From: Erythrophleum ivorense
Lineage: Eukaryota; Streptophyta; Magnoliopsida; Fabales; Fabaceae
Assembly: GCA_026724425.1 (NCBI GenBank)
Contig: JAIUCV010000279.1
Coordinates: 434,001-498,000, forward strand
Length of the DNA stretch: 64,000 bases
Direction of reading: 5' to 3'
The notes beneath the pieces are model-generated. The model saw only the letters and a program-made list of their open reading frames with translations. It did no database searches and was not told the origin of the DNA. Both the position numbers and the translations under genes were made by a program. Shown here piece after piece: positions 1 through 12,188 of the stretch (positions within the stretch are counted from its first letter, which is position 1; each line of letters opens with the position of its first letter).

Positions 1-727
1 CCACGGTTCAGAATTTCTCAGCATTGGTTCACGAAGGGTATAGGGGAAGAAGAAAAAGGTTGGAGCATAATATGGTTTATGGCTGAGTCCATATGGTGCT
101 TTTGGTTGGAAGGATTGGTTGGAAGGAACAAGGAAGATGTCCATGAAACATTAAGGCCTTAACACTCAAAAATAGACACCTTGTGAATCACTCTATGTTG
201 GCAAAAGCTTGTTTCACAAAGTATATTTCTATTTACTTGTTTGCTATGGTTAAGAGAAAAAATTATTGAAATAAAAGATCAAAAAGTAGCCGTACAAAAG
301 ATTGCATAGCTCACAAAGTGGCAAAAAGGGAGACCAAATAGAAAGTATACAATTTACAAGACCAACATATTTATGTCTATAATGCAGTTCAAGATCATAA
401 TGATTTAGGGCAACACCAAGTACCAGTCGTCAATGAAGAGATAATGTTTTTTGTGTCAACAATGCATGTGCTCAACAAAATTGTTGTCAACTTATGTTGT
501 TAAATTAAGCAATGTGGGAGAAAGGTGGTAAGGGGAGATGAATTGAGACAATAGAGACAAATCTTCAGATAAGATAGTTAAAAGCAAGCAGTCTACAACA
601 TTTGATAGTCTCTGAAGCAAATTTGGACTATGAAGTATATAATATAACAGGTTTCAGCTATGCATGTTAGAAAGACAAATGAATTAAATATTTAATGCTA
701 AATGAAGAAAAGCTTAAGAGAACTTAC
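1..727 (-). other. Intron 2 (part) of the S-acyltransferase gene
   Basis: This stretch lies beyond the splice donor of exon 2 of the minus-strand S-acyltransferase gene. I looked for the next expected exon (the end of the second membrane span, then the conserved segment before the DHHC domain) and did not find it, so the rest of the gene probably lies off the left edge. I see no other supportable feature. Confidence 0.5.
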
Positions 728-3700
728 ATAAATAGTAAAGAGAATTGCTACCACTAGAATAGCATATCCAGCATTATATGATGAAAATTCATGTCGAAGA
801 TGCCTTGCTACAAATACACAAAATATGATAACTGGAACAATAATCAGCAACAAGGTGACAAGCAGAGACCTAGCATCAGGCCCAAATATTAACCTCCCTC
901 CACATATGAACTTCTGCATAAGATTAGTAGAGTTAGAAGTGAAAAAAGCAGTAACACTTGACAAGAAAATAATTCATGAGAGACTAGACTATAAGCTTTA
1001 AATAAGGCATTATGATCTCTTCTTTCTATTTATTTAGAGGCAATAGGAATTTTCCTTTTTTTTTTCCCCTTTTGCCAGGGGTGGAGGGAAGAGTAGTCAA
1101 GAGCATAATGAGAAAGAGAAGGAAAGAGATTACAAGAAGCAGTGGAAACAAGATCACAGTATTCAGCGTTAACATCATAAAACCAGTATAATCATGGATG
1201 ACAGACTAACAACACTACCGAAACACAAGCCCTAATACAACAAAATGCTACACGATCCCAAGAGGATATTATTAGAACTTAGAAACAAAGATTAAACAAA
1301 AGCTGTAAAATATCAGTATTTTCCTTTTAAATGCATACATTCTTAATTGGCTTGCTACATTATAGTCAGTTCATGACAGGACACCATTATCAGACATGGT
1401 AATGTGGCAAACTTTTGCCATACATTCTTGTCGAACTTTTTACTGTTCCTGGAGATGAAATAACTTTCACAACTTGCAAAGATGGGAAATTAACTCACTG
1501 TTTATTAACCAACATCAACAAAAATGTTATACCATAATCATGATAGGAAACAATTAATGAAGACAGTCGTGCAAAATGGGATTTTGGCAAAAGTCCCACA
1601 CATAACAGATATTTGGAAAAAGAAGGATTTCTTTCCCAAGTTCCACATATGTTAAAAAGTAAATGGTTAAGTATAGCCATTTGCTTAAAGAGACATGAAA
1701 CAACCACGGAAACATAATATAGAAACCAGGGCACACTAGTAGAGAAGCAAAAGTCTAGTAAATGCTGCATGGATTAGCAAAGCCCTGTAACCCTCCAAGC
1801 AATAATTATGTATGACCATCATGAGAGTTTATGCTTAATTAAATCTTAGAATACAGATGCCATTAGTGGGCAAGAAAAAAAATAAATATTTCATTTGACA
1901 ACAAACTATATCGTTATCAACTCCTTAGCCTACAGAAAATTAGTAGAATGCCATTAAAAGGAAAAAAGACTAGAACAGAAAGATGAGATAAAACTCAAAA
2001 AGTATGATTAAGAATACATTTTTATATTTCCATCCATTAAAATGACAATTGTTGTCAATAGTAATAATGTTACATACAATAACAACAGTAGGCCCTTTCC
2101 CACTAGGTGGGGTCAGCCACATGGATCAAACGACACCATAAAATTCTATCATAAATCATGTCTTCAGTAAAACTATTTAAATCTAAATCTTTCTTAATAA
2201 TTTTGCCTCTAGTTTTTCATAGTCTCCCTTTACCTCTAATTATTGGGTTACTCTCCATCTGATCTACTGTTCTTACTGAAATTTCTATAAGTCTTCTCCA
2301 CACATGAACAAACCATCTTTTCCACAATAGGTGCAACCTCAACTTTTTTTTTAATATATTCATTTCTCATTCTATCTTGTTTGGTATATCCACTCATCCA
2401 ACGCAGCATTCTCATCTCTGCAATATTGACCATATTTTCCTATTCACTTTTTAATGCCCAATACTCAGTCCCATACAACATCGCTGGTCTTATAACTGTG
2501 CAGTAAAATTTACCCTTAAGTTTGAGCGGTACTCTTCAATCTGTTATAACACCCGAAGCATTCTTCCATTTCATCCACCCTGCTTGAATCCTATGATTTA
2601 CATCTTCTATTTCCCCATCCTGTTGTATGATGGATCCACGATACCTAAACCGAATAACTTGTGGTATGGTATATTTTTCTATTTTCACTTCTACGCTAAA
2701 ATTAGTGCACCTCTCGCTAAACTTATATTCCATATATTCAGATTTACTTCTACTTAAACGAAATCCATATGTTTCCAAAGTTAATCTTTACATCTCTAAT
2801 TTCCCATTTATTTCTTCTCTCAACTCTCTAACTAAGACTATATCATTTGCAAAGAGCATACACCGTAACACTAACTCTTGGATATGTTCAATAAGCACAT
2901 CTAAGATTAAAGTACAAAGATAGGAGCTCAGAGTTGACCCCTGATGTAAGCCAATAGTTATGGAGAAATCTTCAATGGGCCCACTATGTTCTCACACTCG
3001 TTGTAACCACATTATACATATCTTAAATTGCTCAAATATAAATAATACGGACTCCTTTTTTCTCCAAAGCCTTCTACAAAACATCTCTTGGCACCCTATC
3101 ATATGCCTTCTCTAAATCGATGAACATCATATGCAAGTCTTTTTTATTTGTACGATATTTCCCCATCAATCTTCGCAACAAGTATATTGCTTCCATAATC
3201 AATCTATTAGGCATAAAACCAAATTGATTTTCTGTAACTTAAGTCTCTTGTCTTAATCTTCACTCTGTAACCCTCTCCCATAATTTCATAGTGTGGCTCA
3301 TGAGTTTAATTCCTCTATAATTTACACAGTTTTGTATGTTCCCCTTATTTTTATAAATAAGAATTAAAGTACTTCTCCTCCACTCATCCCACATTCTCTT
3401 GGATCTCGTAATCTAATTAAATAACTTTTTGAGTCAACTTATATCTTTCGCTCCTAAACCCTTCCACACCTCAATAGGTATATTATCTGGTCCTACTGCT
3501 CTGCCATTCTCCATCCTCTTTAAAACTTCTTTTACCTTTTACTCTCGAATCCTACGATGAAAGGAATATATCTTGTATTTGGATAATAATGGCTGCTCAA
3601 GGAATGTGACTAGTACTTACTACCATCATTGATGAGGGTAAAATTTGAAAGGATAATTTTAAAAAATACTTACTAATAGCACACAACACACTTATAGTGT

Positions 3701-6700
3701 AGCATTGCGATGTTGCTATGTAGCAAAAACTATATCATACCTAAAACTTCATCAATATAAGTTATGATGTTAACAAGAGCCTAATAAAACAACTAATATA
3801 TATATATATATAACTAAATTGACATCTATGACATAACTCCTGCCAATTCAGTAATCAACCAAATGAATTAACTGTTGAAGTTAAACACAAAATTAAACAC
3901 CAATCACAAATATGTTTGTATTCCAAGCATTGATCACTGCAGTAATTAAAAAAGAAAAGAGCTTGTATAAAAACAGGAATATATGTCATAGCCAGTCAAA
4001 TGCTGCAAAATATAACTGTTAGGATGGTGGCAGAATACTATAAACTAACCAATCTCTATAGCTCACTATCGATAGCTATGATTTAAAAAAAATTAATGAA
4101 AGGTTTAACAATATAGGGGGCAAGTAAAAACAAAGATACTAAAATTCTATGGGCAGAGAGGCTTCTAAATAAATATAAGTTTGTCACAAGGTTTTCATTA
4201 ATTTCTTTGACGGCATTCCAAGCATGAGTGTCCATGTTTACAAATTTTTACTTATAACTGACTAACTCTCAGATTCAGGAAATTGCTCCTAATCCTTATT
4301 CCTTTGGACAAATTCAAAACTCACAATTCCATTAGGGAACATCCTTAACAGATTCAAGCTAAATCAGCACAGAGAATGACCCTTACACTGAAGTTTTCAT
4401 ATAGAATACTTATGGGTAACAACTCCATAGAGGTACAGGCATATCTTAGCTCTATTAAGCGTTTTTTGGGTAGATTAGCAATCAAGTAGCATTTTACAAA
4501 CACAAGATTGATCATTAGAAAGTTATATCAAAAAAGTTTCTTTCTCAACTCTGATCATTATTATGCATGGATTATAAAACCAAGCATAAAATTTCTTGAT
4601 AGAAACCTAATCTCCCCCCCCCCCCCCAAAAAGAAAAGAATTCTCATATGCTTTACATATACCAACTTGTATTCAGAAAAAAACATCCATGGAGAACTCA
4701 ATATTTGTGTATTGAAATTACTAACATTATGCCTCCTCAGCCATAATGAAAAACATTTTAAAGTTTCATCATATTGAGAATGTCTTCCATCACCAGCTCT
4801 CGGGAAAAAGTTTCAACAGTCATTTGCTATGGCACTCAACTTTAACAAAATAAATGCTCATTCTATTGTATAACCAATTTGACCCTGAGGTCAACTCTCA
4901 AAGAAAGAGAAGGCAAACCTGAATATTCTTACACTGAATCAAATAAATCATAACCGTATTGAAACTTCATGGGCATCAACCTAACCTTTATTTCTGTTGC
5001 AAAAGGGAGGAGAACTGCAAATGGGATTCAACACATAAAATGCTAAGGTCTTGACATGCAGTTACATGCATGTCAATCCTTTTTTTTTCTATTTTAATAT
5101 CATTTCACAAATAAGGAAATAAGAGCAAGATTTTAAAACTTCAAATAGCTAACCATAAACTATATTTCCCTTCTTTTCCTTTTTTTTTTTAAGGCGTTCC
5201 CTTAACTTATTTATTTATTGTAATTTGTTCCTTTAACTTTCTTCTGTATAGACAAGAGATGAAGAGGCCAAACTCCTCCAGATCCATTTACTATAGATAG
5301 ATTCATAATTCATTAATAACATAGCACCAATTCTCAATGTAATAGTAACTAAAAAAAAGCCTCCCAATTCCCAAATCTCAGTGTATCTTTTATAGCAAGT
5401 GTACGCATAGAAGATTCCTCATGCTTAAACCCACTAATTTGCCCTAAGCCTTATATCAATTTTCTTTCATCCTTTAACAGTTTATTTACCACAAGCCTCT
5501 TGACATCATATGAAGCATATCATAGACATCACTATGCTGCTCAATCCTATCATGTTAAGCCAAAATAAATTGACCAACAATAACCAAACCTATGTCAGAT
5601 ATTACTCATTCAAACAATCCAGTATCTTAACTCTTAACATGCAGATGGGAAATGCCATTTCTATATACTCCGTTCCAGTTGTCCAAACAAATTAGTGGAA
5701 TTTCAAAAGAACTCTTCACAATGCTTTTATGAGAACCAGCACCTAATTACTTACATTATTTGCAAACTAAACACTACAAGAGTAAAACAAAGATCATTCC
5801 AGGATTAAGGGGGGGGGGAATGAAAAGAAGAAAAGGAGCTCATATAGTCCTAACAATCTAAACTGCAAACATGCGAACAGAAAATCAACCAAATCTCAAA
5901 CTAAATATACTTCATAGCTTGTTCAAATTTGTAACTTTTCTTTTAGCCAAATCTACAAACACATCTTGCTGAGAAGATCTAGCAAAACTGAAACATCAAA
6001 TTTGTCAAATTCTATATCTTTATTACTTATTTGTCTTTGTCCAAAAGACAAAACAAGTCACGAAGTTGAGTCTAACACTTCGATTTAATTGAAAGTACAT
6101 AAAAGGCTAACGTATTGCTTCTAATATCTTTTCCTATTAACAACGAGAATACTAGCAGCATACTTCATGGTTAAGTAGAAAAAACAACTGCAGCCAAGAT
6201 CAGTAATTGATCAGAAATAGTAGAGGATCACATGAATTCATTTCTATTTTCAAGGCTCCATCTGGTTACGAAGAAAGTCAAGCAGAACACATACCCACCC
6301 ACCCAACAGCACATAAACAAATACAACGGAGAAGAGAGTAGAGAGACAATGGGAGAGAGAGAGAGAGAGAACAGTTTATTCAAAGTAGAATAGCCAAAAT
6401 GCATAATCTCACTCCACTTGCTAATGCACCCGATTTATCAATTTGAACAGCCTAAAATACCAAGATATAAACGGAGTAAAAATTTTCTCCCTTCACTTAC
6501 ATCCTTCGGCAACCAAAACTGCCTTCAAATTCAAGCAGACAACTTGATCAATCAGGACCCACAAACTTCTCCCGCAACCACAACAAAACTAGCGCATACC
6601 CAGATGGAATATCAAGTACTACAACTTAAAATTGGGCAGAAGAAGAAGAAGCAGAGAAAAAGAGCATTACATTATTTCCTTTCCAGACTTCGTACACGCG

Positions 6701-6709
6701 CTTTGCCAT
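728..6709 (-). CDS. Protein S-acyltransferase (DHHC palmitoyltransferase), first two exons only
   Basis: Two coding exons join to give the first 75 residues of a plant DHHC protein S-acyltransferase. This enzyme family moves palmitate from palmitoyl-CoA to cysteines of membrane proteins at the Golgi, vacuole or plasma membrane. Exon 1 (6709 down to 6671) reads [13 protein letters not shown] and is followed by GTAATG. Exon 2 (913 down to 728) follows an ATGCAG acceptor, starts [14 protein letters not shown] and ends TIY before GTAAGT. Both junctions are in phase 0. The order KRVYxVWxGNN then GGRLIFGPD is the family's hallmark N-terminus. Two hydrophobic segments are visible: residues about 30-49, and one starting about 64 that is cut by the exon end. 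The DHHC cysteine-rich catalytic domain and the rest of the protein are outside the window. The 5757 bp intron carries an RTE LINE in the same orientation. The exact member of the family cannot be decided from this part. Confidence 0.88.
914..2069 (-). other. Intron 1 of the S-acyltransferase gene, 3' part
   Basis: AT-rich intron sequence between exon 2 and the LINE insertion. Short reading frames occur at 1495-1770 on the minus strand, but they show no recognisable domain and I treat them as chance. Nothing else is supported. Confidence 0.6.
2070..3560 (-). mobile_element. RTE-type LINE (non-LTR retrotransposon), 5'-truncated and decayed
   Basis: On the minus strand this holds the 3' half of an RTE-clade LINE. 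Around 3130-3050 it encodes [18 protein letters not shown], the RTE reverse transcriptase block A signature, followed by an in-frame stop. At 2778-2536 it encodes [19 protein letters not shown] and a [13 protein letters not shown] segment, and at 2433-2248 a segment containing [20 protein letters not shown]; these match the C-terminal part of plant RTE polymerases. The 3' end shows the conserved CCACCTAGTGGG block, followed by a TTG-rich tail in minus-strand reading. Several stops and frameshifts break the frame, and no endonuclease domain is seen, so it is a 5'-truncated dead copy. It lies in intron 1 of the acyltransferase gene, in the sense orientation. Confidence 0.85.
3561..6670 (-). other. 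Intron 1 of the S-acyltransferase gene, 5' part
   Basis: AT-rich intron with simple repeats: a TA run at 3798-3812, a C-then-A homopolymer junction near 4614-4640, a G run near 5811-5818 and a GA run at 6353-6370. The reading frames at 4508-4777, 5510-5695 and 6418-6711 on the plus strand have no recognisable domain, and the last is antisense to exon 1. No gene is supported. Confidence 0.6.
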
Positions 6710-6859
6710 GAAGAGCTGTGCAGTGACCGTTACACTAGACAGGGCAAGAGAGGAAGACCCGAAACTTGCAAGCGTTCATCTCATTAGCATTTTCTCATTC
6801 AAAAACAGTCTCACCCCAATAGTCCCACTAGATCAGAGTTCGATTGTCCAGGGACTTAC

Positions 6860-6984
6860 CTCGCTAAGCGATTGAGGGGTAAAATCTAAGGCTGCACAAT
6901 GGAAATCAAGGGGCTTTGGTGGTGAAGAGAGAAGGATGGTTTGGGGGAAAACGTTGTTTGCAATTGCAGCAGCGCGGATATATA
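6860..6984 (-). promoter_or_regulatory. Putative core promoter and leader of the S-acyltransferase gene
   Basis: Read on the minus strand, CTATATATCC (TATA core about 6984-6979) lies about 270 bases upstream of the ATG at 6709. A strong donor-like GAG|GTAAGT occurs with the exon side ending at 6860, and an acceptor-like CTGCACAG lies about 10 bases before the ATG. The leader may therefore hold a short intron of about 140 bases. The TATA and splice motifs are seen directly; the promoter and leader-intron roles are inferred. Confidence 0.45.
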
Positions 6985-7324
6985 GAAAAATTGAAAATCT
7001 ATTGAAGACGAAGTGAAGGAAGAAAAGAACCCTTCCGTCTCACGTCACTGTGTGACCAGTCTGACGCCTCCATTTCTCGTGTATGCTGCGAGTTCCCGAA
7101 ATTAACCAAGTGAAATTACCCATTTACCACGTTATTACTTTTTTAATCTGCTTACCACGTCAGCAAATCTAACGGTGCTTGATAGAGATAGTCCATCCTC
7201 TTTGACCATCAGTCCATCATCTCACCTTATTATATTAAAAATATTAAAATATATATAAATAATAATATAAATATCTGCTTCAAACCCATCCTTAATTTTA
7301 ATTTTTTTAAAATCCTTTTATTAT

Positions 7325-7755
7325 ATTTTAAGATTGGATAAATTACTCTTTTATTAATCAGAACATCTAAATTACATAACTTTTTTTATTTGACCTCTTT
7401 TATAATAAAAATTAAGTTATAATTACATTTAATATGATCAAAATGTCATTATATCTATTATTTATATAATATAACAAATATTAAATATATATTTAACTAC
7501 TAATAGATAGTCAATTTTAAATTTAAATAAAATAATTTATGATTTTTAACATAAAATAAATAATTTTAAAATAAAATTTTAAAAAATATCTTTTAATGTT
7601 ATATTTTAAATAAAAATAAAAATTATTCCTAAAAGCATTTTAGTAATATATTACTTTCATGGAAATTATGTGTATTTTTTATAATAAATAGAAGGATTGT
7701 ATAATTTAAACCATTTTCAAAGGAGAAAAAAGTAATTTATCCTTTAAGATTTAAA
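7325..7755. repeat. Fold-back (MITE-like) inverted repeat
   Basis: The left end (TTTTAAGATTGGATAAATTA, about 7326-7345) matches the reverse complement of the right end (AAATCTTAAAGGATAAATTA, about 7733-7752). The interior is AT-rich and has no coding potential. Size and structure fit a non-autonomous DNA element. I could not fix a target duplication. Confidence 0.5.
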
Positions 7756-10700
7756 CTCTTTCTTTTCTTTTCTTTTTGTTAACCCTATTAATAGGATGTT
7801 ATTTTAGACTTCACTCACTCTTATTTATCTGAAAACAACAAAAAGAAAAACAGAATTTGAAGTGAAATATTTTATTAATTGGGCAAAAAAAATGACAAAA
7901 TGATTTAAATCCCTTGATACTTGAGAGGAACACTTTTTGGCTTTCAAAATTAAAAAGAAAAATATTTGTATATTTGCCACCAAAAGTAAAGGCGGTGTTT
8001 ATTTAAAAGTTGAGAATACAGTGGGAAAGGGGATGAGCCCAAAAGCATAGGAGGAAAAAGCAGAAACTGAATATGGTGGAAAAGAGAAATGCTAAACTGG
8101 TTTCGCAGGCATTGGCTTGACCATGATGAGAGTATATATTGTTTCTTTTTTCCCACACATATATTCCATCCCCAACTTGTTAAAGCATTACCAAATCCTC
8201 GGTGTTCTCCTTCCTAAATCACCTTTTTAAGTAGCATCTAATCTTCCTTCTACAATCCTCCTGGTTTCGAAAGTCCCACTCAATTATTACTAGTCATTAT
8301 CAATTCTATAATTTCCGTTTGTATAAAAAGTTGACTTAAAAAAAATGGAAAACTCCCCTCTTCCTAATTTCATAATTGCTTCAACATTTCTCCTCTCTTT
8401 GGTAAACAATCTTAGGCCCTTTAGGTTACTAGTTAAAAGAGGAGATGAAAATGGAAAATTGTGAAAAATATTTGTTATGTTTTTATAATTATTATTGAAT
8501 AATATTTATATCTTTTATTACATTATAAAATTACATTTTTTTATTTTCATTCTTAATTTTTTACTTATCAAATAAAAAAATTTTGGTAGAGTAAAAAAGA
8601 TTTTAAAAAAATAGAAAAAGAGAATACAAATGAGTATAAAATAAAATCTTGTGACTTAAAAGTACATTTGACGAAGAATAGAAATACATTTTCATTTTGA
8701 TATTTGGTAAAATAGAAATAGTACAGCAATAACAATGAAAAGTGAACAAAACACCTCTAGAACAAAAAATATTAAAGAATTATTATTTTTTAATTATCAT
8801 AAATCAAAAATAAAAAATTATAGTTGAAAATATCAAATTAAATATATTTATAATTCTATAATAAAGAATGTTAAAATTTGAAATTATTTCAAAAAACATA
8901 AAAAACAAAAAAAACAAAAATTTTAACTGCACAATAAATTACAAGATCTTAAGTTAAATTTTTTTTATTTTTAAATTCCTTAAAATAATTTCAAATTTTA
9001 AGATTTTTCAATATAAAATATTACTGCTATTTAGGTCAAAATATTTTGTTCTCTTCCCATTAAATTTTCCCCTCCATATTGGATAAAATAACTAGTGTCT
9101 CAAAACAGTAACTTTAGAATTCCCAAAGGACTCAATCTCCAGTGTACCAAACAACATTTTTCACTTTTCATCCTTCTCTCTCTTTTCTCACCTTCCCCTT
9201 CTAACCTACAAATCAGCTCCATGAAATAAAATTTTTAATAGTAATGCTATACACAATTATATATGTGTAGCTTTATTTAACTTTAATAACAAGTTTAAAA
9301 AGTTCACCTTCACTTAAATAAAATTGTTCATGGGGTAATAAATAATATTTTTAAAAGTTATTTTTATTAGTTTTAAACTATCAGAACTGATTAACATAGC
9401 TATTAATTGATATAAGTTTATATACGCACCTTAATTAATTTATATTTTAGGTCTAATTAAAAAAAATTATCTACACCGAAATTTAAGAATTCACAAAAAG
9501 ACATCCGGATAACATGATTTCAATAAATGGATGAACTTCAAATATATATAGCAATTCATCTAATAATATGCGAGTGAAAAATTAGTCCGACACAATATTA
9601 ATTAAATATAAATTAATATTTTACCTGTTATATTAGACTTACTATGATTAAACTTATTAATTATGTAAAATTCAAATCAATCTTATTAAAATTTATTAAT
9701 TATTAAATAAGTTAATTTTTCAACAATTAAATATAAAATATATAATAAATTAAATAAACGAATATTTTTCTATATGTAATAGCACTTATTACATCATGTC
9801 TAAAGCTAATGTGTATTTATAATATCATTATTTATAATATATTATCTCCGATCTTATATATAGAAAATTTTTTTAGAGTTTAATTTGGTCTAAAATATAA
9901 AAAACAAACCACTAATATCTGATATATTAATTATAGTATTTCAATTATATTTTCATTAAATAAGCCTTTCAAATTATAAGTAATAGCTGTCATTAATTTT
10001 AAAAAAATACATATACTAAAAAAGGATATTCTTAAAAAATAATTTTTATTTAAGACAAAATTAAAAAATTTAATTATTTTTAACCAACTTTTTTAATTTT
10101 AGTTAATTATTTATTTTTTATATATGAAATCCACGGTATTATTACATATTAATTTTAGTATGCTCTCACCCATAATTGATATGAGTTGCTTTTTACTCCA
10201 ATCAAGAATATAGCATGCCTGGAATTAATATTTGTCTAAAAGCAATTTTCCATGTTTGTAACCAAAATAAAAAGGTTGTCTACTTTAGAGTATATGTCTA
10301 TACTCAATTTGTTTTCTTGTCCTTGTATTGAGTTTTTCTATTAAAAAAAATCTTATTTTGAAGTACGTCTGTATATTAATTAAGCCTTGTCATTTTCCTC
10401 AGATTAATATAATCTTTCTTCTAAGCGTGTGTTATTAAGTACTACTTTAAGGCAATATAGACATGCTATCAAAGCAACATTATCACGAATCACCTGCATG
10501 GCATTAAAAGAATTAATTTTATTTAAACTCAATCATGAAGGATTGTAACCGGCAATTGCCATATTTTTTATTTAAAACTTTCAATCATTAGCTATAATCA
10601 TCAGCCACCTCGCTATGACAACAAAGAAAGAGCATATCATATTCAAACGAGGGTATTACAAATAATTATTATCAGTTGCAATTTTGTTTTAAATAATTAA

Positions 10701-11147
10701 TTCATATTCGGGGAGGTAAAATTCTTTTTTATTCTCTTAAATTTATTTAATTTTAATTCTGTTCCTAAAGTATTTTTTGAAATAAATTTATAAGTTTTCA
10801 AAACATTCCAAATAAATTCTTTGAATAAAACTAATAATTCTACATTGGCGACATGTATTTTCTGCAGTATTTATTAAGCTTAGGTGTCATCTTACCTTTT
10901 TCCCCCCTCTCCCTTCATTTTTATCTTTCTTTTAAGTTTTTAAAACATTTTAAATAAATCCTTTAGATAATACTGTTAATATACTAGTTCTGTGGCATTT
11001 ATTTTATGAAAAAATTGTGACTTGCGCATGATGTTTCACGTCATCGTTATTCTATTTAATAAAATGAAGCTAAATCATATAATTAAATCCTATATTACAG
11101 AATTTCATTTAATGTTTGGCAAAATATAATGGGTCGCACACTTTAGC
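7756..11147. other. AT-rich intergenic DNA with decayed repeats
   Basis: No gene is visible. The region holds low-complexity A/T tracts. A block at 9590-9790 resembles blocks at 19440-19690 and 62280-62530. A pair of related segments containing an AAGTTTTxAAAACATT motif lies near 10780-10850 and 10930-11000. The minus-strand frame at 7950-8156 has no recognisable domain. Confidence 0.5.
9590..9790. repeat. Dispersed AT-rich repeat, copy 1
   Basis: Shares an ordered series of short matches with 19440-19690 and 62280-62530: ATTTTACCT, then TTATTAATTA, then CAAATCAAT, then TTATTAAATAAGTTAAT. The similarity is by eye and diluted by base composition, so this is a tentative family. Confidence 0.35.
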
Positions 11148-11156
11148 ATTGCAAAA
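11148..11156. repeat. 9 bp target-site duplication (left), Pack-MULE
   Basis: ATTGCAAAA directly precedes the left terminal inverted repeat, and the identical 9 bases directly follow the right one (12412-12420). A 9 bp duplication is the hallmark of Mutator-like elements. Confidence 0.8.
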
Positions 11157-11395
11157 CCACTTTTACACTTGGGCTTTTTGACTTCAGTACTTAAAAATTA
11201 AAAATTAATGTCTGAAATGCTCCGCCGCAAAAATTATTACCCCGAATACTTAAAATATTATATATATATATATATAATTAATGGGTCGCTTGTGTTCTAT
11301 TTGAAAATATATGGAGGGTCGCGATATTAAAAAAAATATTTTTTTATATCACAGGTCCAGTTGCAGCTTTGCTGCAAAGCTGTATGCAACGAGAA
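11157..11395 (+). repeat. Left terminal inverted repeat of the Pack-MULE
   Basis: Pairs with the reverse complement of 12183-12411. It includes a TA run (about 11260-11276) absent from the partner and a near-perfect palindrome, CAGCTTTGCTGCAAAGCTG, near its inner end (about 11363-11381). Confidence 0.75.
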
Positions 11396-11904
11396 GTATT
11401 ATGCTCTTGTGATTTCATGAATAGTCTAGAATTGTTGGTATTTTAGAGTATAATTTTGTGTTCTTTGCTGCTAACAATTATTAGCGAAAATGTTTTGTCA
11501 TCTTAGTTATTTAAGATATACTTTTTCCAGCTTACATATATTGATATGGAACAAAAAACAAAAATGAGTTTTTTGGGTAATTGTGTTCTATATTCCAGCT
11601 TTTTTTTTCTCCCTCTCAATTCCATATGCAATAGTCTGTTTAAACTTCTATGGATTTTATATATTATTAAATGGTGAATGCTTGTATGAATATTTATATT
11701 ACAAGTTCATTATAATTTTCTCAATCTTTAAACTTGATCTCAGCCAAGATGTTCAAAAAGGTATTCATTTTAACTTTCTCACTCAATCCACATACATATA
11801 GCAATTTGAGGTCATACGAGTATATATGTATAAGGAATTTCAAAATTACAAATGCTTGTCCCCTAGATTTTATGGTTTTACTTCTCAGTTCTACTTGGAA
11901 GTGT

Positions 11905-12188
11905 CAATTTGATATGGAAATTCACTTTGGGAAGAAACATATTGGGTCTAAGAGAACTTTCTCTTTCATAGAGAAGAAGAGGGAAGAAGAACCCAAGAAC
12001 AAAGGGTACAAGAAGACAAATGGTTGGATGATGCATGAATACAGACTTGATGGCTATCTTCTAGATCATAAGGAAGCAGGTTTTTTAGATTATGACTATG
12101 TGGTCTCCAGATTTAACCCAACAAGCCAAGAACTCATTTGGCATTACCTGTATAAGAAGGTGAATGGTAAACCCCTTCCAACGTGTAG
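11905..12188 (+). pseudogene. Permuted NAC-domain fragments captured in the Pack-MULE
   Basis: NAC proteins are plant transcription factors whose DNA-binding domain has subdomains A to E in order. Here one open frame first encodes the later subdomains (IGSKRTFSF at about 11940-11967, then KTNGWMMHEYRL, then GFLDYDYVV ending about 12105). It then runs directly into the subdomain A motif RFNPTSQELIWHYLYKKV and GKPLP (about 12109-12180). The N-terminal block therefore follows the C-terminal blocks, the reverse of any normal NAC gene, and the junction near 12106-12111 is in frame. The frame is open from 11734 to 12339 and enters the right inverted repeat. The family's usual FxPTDEEL reads FNPTSQEL, so the acidic motif is altered. 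I infer two separate captures or an internal rearrangement during capture. Whether it is expressed is unknown. Confidence 0.75.

Noticed and set aside
1..190. Plus-strand WSIIWFMAESIWCFWLEGL, reminiscent of the tail of L1-type LINE proteins
   Set aside because: Too short and cut by the window edge; no supporting upstream motif.
4508..4777. 89-codon frame in acyltransferase intron 1
   Set aside because: It runs through a C/A homopolymer junction, giving proline and lysine runs, and has no family resemblance.
7950..8156. Open frame of 68 codons, minus strand
   Set aside because: No recognisable family, no promoter or splice context; consistent with chance.
8411..9170. Possible large MITE (GGCCCTTTAGGTTACTAG on the left, GTACCAAACAAC on the right)
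   Set aside because: The ends do not match as inverted repeats beyond a few bases, and no target duplication was found.
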